Shown: positions 56,060 to 64,000 of the stretch, piece by piece
Layout of the letters: every line of letters begins with the position of its first letter
Numbering within the stretch: the stretch's first letter is position 1
From: Euborellia annulipes
Taxonomy: Eukaryota; Arthropoda; Insecta; Dermaptera; Anisolabididae
Assembly: GCA_023213315.1 (NCBI GenBank)
Contig: JAKCPI010005044.1
Span: 1-64,000 of the forward strand
Reading direction: 5' to 3'
DNA: 64,000 nt
The notes under the pieces: generated by a model
Database searches by the model: none
Told to the model about the DNA's origin: nothing
What the model saw: only the letters and a program-made list of their open reading frames with translations
Translations under genes and position numbers: made by a program

Positions 56060-57340
56060 ATATAGGCAATCCAAATGACAAGTTCATCAGTACATTAGAA
56101 TAAAATTTCTCTTTTAATAATTTGAATAACTACTATATTATCAAATTTTTCGAAGTAAATTTACTTAAAAAAATTTTTTTATAGTTTTTCTCTATTCTTT
56201 TTTTTTTTATTAAAGTTAAATATTATCTCTACCTGCGTTTTATTTTCGTTCTTTGAATCTTTTTAATCACTTCCGTGACTGATAAAGTAAATCTTCTTTT
56301 TAAAAACTAAATAAATAAATAATAAAAAAAAAAAATATCTAAATATTTTCGTAAGTGAGAGCGTGAATTTTAATTATTCATTCAACCTTTAAAAAAAAAA
56401 AAAAAAAGTGGTGTTTAATATTCATTTAAATTACCTTTTCACGGTTTTATAACTTTTTCATTTGTGAAAAACTAATTTCATTGTCGGTTTTCCGAAATCC
56501 CCTTTTTATGCGTTTTCAATCAGTCACATATTTTATTAAAATAATCTATATCTCTATAAAATTTCCTTTTAATAGGTCAAACCAATTTTATATTGGTTAT
56601 TATCCAATTTTATGTGTTGTCTAAATTAACCTATCAAATACTATTTATTATAGAGAGGGGACAAAAAGAGAAATGAGATCGCTTACATCATATAACTCTG
56701 TCTGATACAATTGGGGCAATGCAATGTGATTTTTTTTGTATTTTGAAAGTCATTCATTTGCATATTATTTATTCTCTAACCAGCCAACCACCACCACCTA
56801 CATCAAATTCTGAACCTCCAACGCACTGGACGTATATTGAAAACATTTGGATATCTTTCAATTTATTTATTAATATTCCGCTAACTTTAATTTTATTTTG
56901 CAAAAATTTAATAGCTACTTCATAGATTTGTTAGTCAATTTTTCTTCATAGTTATTTGGCCCTGAATTTTTTTAGCTAGTTTATTATTACTTTTGTTTAT
57001 ATAGATGATTTCCCAGGAGTAAAATTAATTACCAGATACGACTTTAAAATTTCACTGTCCTTCACTCTTTTCTTATAGACTGTATATTTTTGCAGAGTAA
57101 TGTTCCTGTTTTTTTTTTTTTTTCCTCTAAGAATTTTTTTTGAAGAGACCTTGCGGTCTTCCTGTATTTTTTTGTCCTTTAAAAAAATGTGACATTAGTA
57201 TGTCACCGGGTTTGTTACGCTTAGTACACTCTGGTCTTGCGATCTTGTTCCCAAACTTATTTGACCTTCTTCCTCCTTTTTTAGGAAAAAAACATTACTC
57301 ATGAAACAGAAAGATATTGTAAAAATTTTGCTTTCATTTA
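56060..57340. other. A+T-rich stretch, no gene seen
   Basis: Homopolymer runs; no supported frame or element. Confidence 0.45.
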
Positions 57341-57348
57341 TTTATGTA

Positions 57349-57544
57349 CAGTGAGGAACAATATTAAGTCCCACCTTGTGATTATTTTATTGTATCTCTA
57401 AAAGAAAATGAAAATCTTGCTTGGAAATTTTCTAGGTTTGAAGCATGCAAGTTTCCATTAAAAAATATTTAATATTTTATTAAAAACAATGAAATAATCA
57501 CAAGTGGAAAACGCATGGGTGGGACTTAATATTGACGCTCACTG
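57349..57544. mobile_element. Tc1/mariner-type MITE (second subfamily)
   Basis: CAGTGAGGAACAATATTAAG at the left, TTAATATTGACGCTCACTG at the right, TA on both sides (57347-48, 57545-46). Same subfamily as 23332-23545. Confidence 0.8.
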
Positions 57545-57549
57545 TACCT

Positions 57550-58110
57550 AAGGTAGGCCTATATATCTATCTACGTCTTAAAAATTTTTATAAAAAACAT
57601 TCGGATTAAACAAAATTGAGATAACGATGGATAAACTGAAAAATAAAAGCTTGAAAAATAGAATTTAAGCTTTCACAATCTTCAAGGACGCTCCCTTTAT
57701 CGTAGGGACCATGTTGAGCTACTGGTCATCCATCAGACATAGATCTGGTCTTTAGACATTGTCTGTAATTTAACAGATTACTATGGTGCCAGGTGTATAC
57801 TAAATTCTAAGATCCTCTCAAAATTAGAAAAAAAAATTATATTTTCTACGATATTATTACACGCTAGGAGAGACAATTTTTTTGTTTACAAGTTTTATTT
57901 GAACTTCTCTATAATCTATTTTCAATTTATTTGTTGTCATTGATTTTTTTCTGCAATTTTGGCTCCGAAAGAAGGAGGCCCTGGAGGCCGACTTTAATAA
58001 TTAACGTTCAATTGTGGCTCCCAGGAGATTAAACAAATACATGTCTTTAGTTCACTTCTAATAAATATCTAATATTTTTCTTCTGTTTATTAGCCTATTA
58101 ATAAATTTTT
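57550..58110. other. Unassigned A+T-rich stretch
   Basis: Nothing recognised. Confidence 0.35.
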
Positions 58111-58116
58111 TAAAGG

Positions 58117-58118
<2 letters not shown>

Positions 58119-58159
<41 letters not shown>
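58119..58159. repeat. 41-base G homopolymer
   Basis: Uninterrupted G run in A+T-rich DNA. Could form a G-quadruplex or be a sequencing artefact. Confidence 0.8.
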
Positions 58160-58160
<1 letters not shown>

Positions 58161-58164
58161 AAAG

Positions 58165-58705
58165 TGTATAAACTTAAAATTTTTGTTTTTTATTCGAGGT
58201 AATGTGAAAATGTTCATAGTAAAAATTCTAAAGTATCGACCTTGAAATATGAAATCTCAAATTTCATAGATTTTCTTTTGTTTTATATAAAATTATACTA
58301 TACTAAGTAATATGAATTTATCTTATATAATTCTTCATTATATAAGTTTTCGTCTGTATTTTGAAAAGAACTTGAATATATGTTAGTTTTGATAGACTTC
58401 CTTTTAGATTAACTTAATGATCCATTAAAATATTGTTTATTATCGAGATAATATATTATAGGTTACTTTCATCTTCTGTATTTATAGCCTACCTTTGAGA
58501 AAAAAAAATATTGTTTGATAGTTTAAAATTGATTAGCTCAAAAACTATTAGAAAATTTTATAATTAGGAGGACGATGAATTTGAGAAATTTCTTTTGAGA
58601 AAATTTTTATTTAAAACTCACACCGTGAGTAGTCCAAGGATTATTGATTTTGACATTGGTGGCATTAGGATCTCAGATAGTCGGATGAAACTAACAAATA
58701 ATAAA
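58165..58705. other. A+T-rich stretch, no gene seen
   Basis: Nothing recognised. Confidence 0.4.
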
Positions 58706-58709
58706 TTAT

Positions 58710-58895
58710 AACAGAGGAATGGCGATATCAACTCGAGGTTCAATAAAACTCCCAGAATGATACGTTTCAGCCAGAATTTGTTTGGCCATCTTCAGTTATT
58801 GGAAATTATAAACATAGCGCAAAGCGTAAATGTGATTGAACCAGGATTTGTCAAAAATAAAATTTATTTGCTTCATACAAAATTTGATTTATCTC
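58710..58895. repeat. Half copy of the 21.5 kb hammerhead-like foldback
   Basis: Parallels the left arm and centre of 21509-21885 (CAATAAAACTCCCAGAATGA, TTTGGCCATCTTCAGTTATT, TTTGCTTCATACAAAATTTG). On the minus strand the core is CTGAAGA with GAAAC-GTA. The inverted partner is absent. Confidence 0.6.
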
Positions 58896-58899
58896 TGAT

Positions 58900-59440
58900 C
58901 ATGAGCGCAGAAACGATATATATTAATTTTATTTTGTTTCCAACCCAAATAACCAACGCACAAATGAAATATGATTATCCAAGTACGAGAATTACATAAG
59001 ATTTTAGCTGTTTTTGACCATCCCCTTGTCAGTAATAACAAACATATCACCCCTCCCCCCCTTGTTTACCCTTTGTAAGTTTTCATATATTTTTTTCATA
59101 CCCACTTTCTACCTTTTTTTCACTTTTAAAAATGCTTGCATAAACAATTTGTCATCCTTCCTCCTGTCAGCAAATTGAATAGATCTACCTCTTCCCCTCC
59201 CCCGCTAGGCGGCTTACGTAACACTTAAATGACCCCTTCTATAGAGGGGATCTCCCTAGAAATATAGCAGCAGTAGTTCTCTTAATCGTCCCATTTAGGG
59301 AGTTGATCTTTTTCTATTGCTTACCTCCTAAAAACCAAACTGAACGAATTTATTTATGCAACATTAGGATATCTCAACTATGGAACCCGTAATTAGTTTA
59401 GTTTGTAGGTATATTAAAGGAAAATATTCCTAGTCCCTCT
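58900..59440. other. Unassigned stretch
   Basis: AGGCGGCTTACGTAACACTT with GACCCCTT (59210-59240) resembles an end of the 9444-9886 element; a possible fragment. No gene. Confidence 0.3.
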
Positions 59441-59449
59441 TCTTCTGTC

Positions 59450-59655
59450 CTCGCCTTATCCCCGCTATGCGGGGTCGGCGAACCTCACTATTTCCCTCCA
59501 GCCCTATCATGCGTTTTTGAGACCGAGAAGGATAGAACAGGCTCCTGTTGAAAGACAGACATACAAAGAACAGAAATACTGTTTGTCCCAGCTCGGGCAG
59601 CTCGTGGTCGCCATCCACGAACCCACAAGATGTGGGCCGCTGTGCGAGAAAAATT
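59450..59655. other. Unusual G+C-rich, non-repetitive patch
   Basis: Near 50% G+C in A+T-rich DNA, containing ATCCCCGCTATGCGGGGTCG (a CCCCGC/GCGGGG hairpin). The minus-strand frame (59430-59618) gives GLEGNSEVRRPRIAGIRRG with no recognised domain. Origin unknown: old repeat, transferred fragment or exon. Confidence 0.3.
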
Positions 59656-59659
59656 TTCT

Positions 59660-60468
59660 AGACCCTACTCCATAATAATAATGAATGTATATAAAAAAAC
59701 AAACTAGACTTGTATTCTCAATATACTTAATTATCCTTATTATTTATTAATGAAATTAAAGATCTACCGATACATATATGACTCATATTTTTACTTTTTT
59801 TTTATTAAAACATTATGTGAAATGGGATTCAAAAAGGTACTCAAGTCAAATAATGTTAAGAATAGATGAAGACAAAGGACTAAACAAACTAGGACAATTA
59901 TCTAATCACAGAATTAGGTCACTAATTTTCAACTTGATTATTTATTCATCTTATCAAAAATATTATTTTATCAAACTCTATAAATATTTAATTGATACGT
60001 TTTCATTACTTTATAATCTTCAATCATACGAGTGTCCATTAGTAATTGCACACAGTGAGTAGATGATCTTTTTGTAAAATACATAATTAACACTTGAGAT
60101 GCATTTCACTTGAAAAACCATCATCTCATCATCTGAAGTAATTCCCTCTCGCTCCGTTCACGCTAGAATAAAATCACCAGATGAGAAATTTTCCAAGCAC
60201 GTTTTATAATTAAATGGAAATATTTGTCAACCGAAAAAAAAATCAATCTATTACAGTGCAATTAAAATTATAAAATTAAATTTAAATTTATTTTTCTAAC
60301 ACGGAAATCTAGAAGACGCTATATAACAAGAAGTATTCAAAGAATGAACGAGAAAAATCTATCAATTTAAACGTATTCTGCAATCTATGACTCTAATATA
60401 TTCAAGAAAGAAGAAATATAAGGACAACTCCTAATCATATTTCGAGACGCCTCCAGCCAGGGCCTAGG
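59660..60468. other. A+T-rich stretch, no gene seen
   Basis: The frame at 59778-60062 (94 codons, Lys/Ile/Tyr/Leu-rich) has no recognised motif and matches A+T-biased chance expectation. Confidence 0.4.
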
Positions 60469-60759
60469 GACAAGTCTGTTTGTGAACGAAATATTTCAAG
60501 AACGAAAAGAGCTAGGAGGTTGAAATTTTATATTTAAGTTAGGCACCCTTCTGGCACGTGACACCAAGCTTTTGAACAAAATCATCCAAAAAGTACTAGT
60601 ACTTTACTGATACACTTTTTCAGTTTTTTTTCGATTTTCTCACAATTCCCTCCATCGATTTTGGTTAAAATTCAAAAAGCAATTAGTTTTTAGATGCTCT
60701 TTAAAATATATATTCTCATTTTGCCCTTGAAATCTTTTGAAGCACACTTTACTCTTGTA

Positions 60760-61213
60760 CAGCGAGCGCAGGGGCGGATTAAAGGGAGGGGGGGGCGAGG
60801 GAGGGTGAAGAAATTCAAACAGTTATAAAAACTAGTAATCTAAAGAAATTATGATTTCCGCTCTTTAATTTCAATTGAATTTGTTACCAATCAATTTAAA
60901 TAAATAGGAAAGGGGTCTACATGGCCATAGATGCCGACAAAGTCCTTAAATTAAAAAAAAAAAAAAAAAAAAAACGCTCCCCCCCCCCGACAAAATTGCA
61001 TTAATCCGCCACTGAACGAGCGCCACAATTAAGTCCCCACCTGATAGATAGTCTTATGACGATGGTGTATAATGAAATAATTTTAATGACCGAAAAAATA
61101 AAACGTAAAATCCAGATGATTTTATTTTACCTTTTCAAATTTAAAATTATTTCACCTGTTACCAATTACTATACCATATACTTAAAGCTCTAGCTATCAG
61201 GTGGGGACTTAAT
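60760..61213. mobile_element. Tc1/mariner-type MITE interrupted by a hAT MITE
   Basis: CAGCGAGCG (60760) after TA, resuming at GAGCGCCACAATTAAGTCCC (61018) and ending GGTGGGGACTTAATT without the final CACTG. Same family as 21975-22181. Confidence 0.7.
60769..61014. mobile_element. hAT-type MITE nested in a mariner-type MITE
   Basis: CAGGGGCGGATTAA / TTAATCCGCCACTG; flanks AGCGAGCG and AACGAGCG (7 of 8 identical). Contains a SINE family 3 fragment with poly(A) at 60900-60975. Confidence 0.75.
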
Positions 61214-61364
61214 TTATAAATTTTACATCTTATATCTGCGGAAACTAATTATATATCGACACAAAAAAATCTTATGTGACAAGCACAGAACACAACTTTC
61301 TCTTACCCTTTGTAAGAGAAAGTTGTGTGCTGGTGCGACTAGTCACACCAGCACACCTCTCTCT

Positions 61365-62145
61365 CGTAGAATTTTCTTACATATGAACATTAAGAAAGTA
61401 TCAGTTTTAGAAAAAATTTTTCTTTTTTTCCCCTAAATACTAATTTGTCTTCTGACAATTGAGAAAATGCCTCGGTGTTAAGACAATTGATTTATCGCGT
61501 TAAAGATAAACATTTCTTAACTTTTTTTTATACTAACATGTTTTATCTATTTAGATATATTTAAAAAAAAATGTTTGATTTTTGAAGCCTTTCAATTTCT
61601 ATTAAAAGAACCCATCTTAAATTCTTAACAAATATATAGGCTCTATTTAAATTTTCTCTTATATTTTTTTTTTCTCTTTTACGTCATTTAATATTGAAAT
61701 AGAGACTTAGAGATAAAATATACGTATGATACAATAATGCCTTTTCTTTTCTAAATATATTACTTTAAAAGCGGCACTCTTTAAAAAAAAAGATTATTTA
61801 TTATTTTTGTATTAGAACTCTTAAGTTTGATTATTTAAGTTTGCTTCTTACTTCATTTCTTATTAGATTTTTATTTAATTTAAAAATATCTTCAAGCATT
61901 AACTTTCGTTCTAAATAATTGAAGAGTTATTTGTGCAGACAATTATATATTATATACACGAAAAAAAAATTTGGCACTTAATTCAAAACATACTTTTGTA
62001 GTCTTTATTCATTGAATATTTATTTTCTCAAATTTTTTCAAGAAAACCTACTGAAAGACGTTCACATTCTTCATCTTGGGTATGCCTCTGCATAAATAAG
62101 TTGGGAAAATTAATACGAGTTAGTTTTGTGATTGGTAATATTCGT
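61365..62145. other. A+T-rich stretch, no gene seen
   Basis: Nothing recognised. Confidence 0.45.
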
Positions 62146-62149
62146 CTGT

Positions 62150-62578
62150 TTAAGGTGCGCGTCTCGAAAAGCCGTTAGAAGACGATTCACTACCGAGTTA
62201 CTCTAGGCGGCAAAAGATGGCGTTAGTTTTTCCCATAGGGATACAAGGGATTTATTCCATTTCATTTGAAAGATTCCAGCTAATTAATTAAGGGTAAAAA
62301 AATTAATTATTTTTTAACACAATGATTACTAATTTAATTATCTATAAGATATAGAGCGAATTTTTTAAAAATATCTTTTATTTAATGCGATTAATCTAAA
62401 AAAAAAAAAAAAAAATTATTTTTTCGAAAATCAAAAAAAGGGTTTCTATAAGTTGTAGATATTTTAAATAGCTTTAATTAAAAAAAAATTTGAGTTAAAT
62501 AGCTTCAAAATTGTGGCCGCTGGAATCTCCCAAAATTAGCACCCCGAGATGCTCATCTTAAGGTTATTTTGATTTTCG

Positions 62579-62609
<31 letters not shown>

Positions 62610-62845
62610 AGATTAATCGCATTAAATAAAAGATATTAAAAAAAAGGAGCTCTATAAGTTGTAGATAATTAAATTAGTAATCATTGTGTTAAAAAATAAT
62701 TAATTTTTGCCTTTAATTAATTAGCTGGAAAGTCTAGAATGAAATGGAACAAGTTCCGTGTATTCCAATGGGGGAACACTAACGCCATCTCTTGCCGCCT
62801 CGAGTCAATCGTGTTTTAACGGTTTTTCGAGACGCGCACCTTAAA
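62150..62845. mobile_element. 700 bp foldback element
   Basis: Ends TTTAAGGTGCGCGTCTCGAA and complement at right. Inverted blocks continue inward: GCCGTTA, GGCGGCAAAAGATGGCGTTA, CTAATTTAATTATCT, TTTAATGCGATTAATCTAAA with poly-A/T, and ATTTTCGAAAA. Centre around 62500-62560 (GGCCGCTGGAATCTCC). Arms about 300 bp. No coding frame; superfamily unclear. Confidence 0.7.
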
Positions 62846-62849
62846 CAAC

Positions 62850-63450
62850 TTCTATCAGATTCCAAATGGTAATTTAATCCCCTAACTCAAATATATTTAT
62901 TATAAATATAAGTACAAATTTATCATAGTCTTTTAAAAATATATATATAAAAAAAAAAATATTAATTAAAATTTCAAAATGTAAAGAAGAATATTGATTA
63001 AAATTAAATATTTGGTTTCGTGTGACCTTTGATTTTGAATAAAGTCATCGCATCATTCATTTGGATCTAAATTCAGAAACACTGAAACGAAAAAAAAAAA
63101 AAAAAAAAAACATTTATTGAATCAAATATATTTGACTTTTCATGTAAAAATAACAGAAAATAAATGAATGAGATTTTCTATGAATAACACTCTGAAAGAA
63201 AGAAAAAATTTCATTAATTATCTTTATGTTGAAAAAAAAAATATAAAAATTTTGTGATGTAACACATGTTCAAGAATTCATAGAGGAGAAATAAGGGTCG
63301 CATCTGGTGAGTAGGTGTATGCTGGCTAAGAGTTACCGTAGTTATGACTTTATTTCGTTCCTTGTCTTCCTTCGTTAAATATTAATACCTGCATTGTTGT
63401 TCGCTCTCTAATTTTCAAAAACTACCCTCTATTCAAGAAAATAAAACAAA
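62850..63450. other. A+T-rich stretch, no gene seen
   Basis: Nothing recognised. Confidence 0.4.
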
Positions 63451-63454
63451 GATA

Positions 63455-63869
63455 AAAAAAATCTGGTGTGAATGTCGCACAGCACACAACTTTCTATTAC
63501 CTTCGGTATTCGAAAGGTGTGTTATTTACTTGTCCCACCAGTTTTTCCTGTCGACATATATTTAGTTTGCACCGGTATATTTAAATTTAAAATGTAAAAT
63601 TTATAAGGTCTATGGGCCCTCGGGGCGTGGTGTAGAGGTTAGCGTGCTAACCTCGTATACCAAACGTCGCGGGTTCGGACCCCAGGCAGTCCGATGATTT
63701 TATTTAAGCCAATTGGATACCAGATGGCTTAAATAAGAATGCCTGGACCCAATATATGTATATTTATTCAATAACGGTTATCGTAAATGTCTTATATGGC
63801 CTGAGTTGCCGAAAAGACAGTGTGAATGTGTGTGTGAGTGTGAGTGTGAATGAGAAAAAAGTGTGAATG

Positions 63870-63906
<37 letters not shown>

Positions 63907-64000
63907 AAAAAAAGAAAAGGTCTATGGAAAATATTTATATTAATATTTTGTTACCATGGCAACCATTTCTCCTTTCTTACCTATAAAGTACAAGAGTAAA
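63455..64000 (-). repeat. Family A copy 19, cut by window edge, with nested SINE
   Basis: Begins at the 3' hairpin (AAAAATCTGGTGTGAATG). X-box-like GTTACCATGGCAAC at 63950-63963. Continues beyond the right edge. Confidence 0.75.
63616..63916 (+). repeat. tRNA-derived SINE (family 1) nested in family A
   Basis: Head GCGTGGTGTAGAGGTTAGCG, B box GGGTTCGGACCCC, GTGTGAGTGTGAGTG tail and poly(A). Duplication AAGGTCTATGG (63605-63615, 63917-63927). Very similar to 15826-16103. Confidence 0.85.

Larger units (their letters stand above)
60470..61362 (+). repeat. Family A copy 18, with nested MITEs
   Basis: Central part from CTGTTTGTGAACGAAATATT to CTTGTA at 60759, then a mariner-type MITE carrying a hAT MITE, then the 3' end from TATAAATTTTACATCT with the hairpin to about 61355. 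About 100 bp including the X-box-like site was lost at the MITE boundary. Confidence 0.7.

Noticed and set aside
59778..60062. 94-codon frame as a small gene
   Set aside because: Composition follows local A+T bias; no motif, promoter or poly(A) logic.

Overview
The window looks like arthropod, probably insect, nuclear DNA. It is very A+T-rich, has GT-AG type splice signals, and holds one large protein-coding exon, many tRNA-derived SINEs and a very dense load of small non-autonomous DNA transposons. The commonest repeat (family A, about 0.7 kb, nineteen copies or fragments plus stand-alone end hairpins) resembles sequence I associate with planthoppers. That is recollection, not proof.

Layout: 1-1511 is probably an intron. 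It carries an 0.8 kb foldback element with a relic piggyBac transposase. 1512-5882 (+) is the 3' terminal coding exon of a large disordered, Pro/Ser/Arg-rich protein with a C-terminal membrane anchor. A poly(A) signal follows at 5932. From about 6 kb to the end I find no further convincing long coding exon. Three or four short G+C-richer patches (24.2, 25.6, 34.7 and 49.1-49.4 kb) look like promoters or first exons on the + strand, each followed by a GT donor. They could be alternative starts of a gene lying to the right of the window. The best has an NRF-1-like palindrome, initiator-like sites and a short reading frame (49.13-49.43 kb).

The rest is nested mobile DNA. It includes hAT-type MITEs with perfect or near-perfect 8 bp target duplications, Tc1/mariner-type MITEs at TA, a likely PIF/Harbinger MITE with a TTA duplication, tRNA-like SINEs with target duplications, and foldback elements of 0.3-1.1 kb.

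The most interesting signal is a set of foldback elements that carry hammerhead ribozyme motifs. Three loci (10.8 kb minus, 50.7 kb minus, 50.85 kb plus) have the full type I core: CUGAUGA, a 4 bp helix II, GAAAC, and a GUC cleavage triplet. Each also has a helix I that pairs across flanking sequence. At least eight more loci have the same architecture with a changed core (often CUGAAGA), and several keep helix I pairing with different bases. This matches hammerheads of Penelope-like retroelements and related retrozymes. Here they sit in short inverted-repeat elements, one inserted inside a hAT MITE that is itself inside another hAT MITE.

A second notable point is that family A repeats carry a palindrome close to the RFX X-box (GTTGCCATGGTAAC and variants) in at least nine copies.
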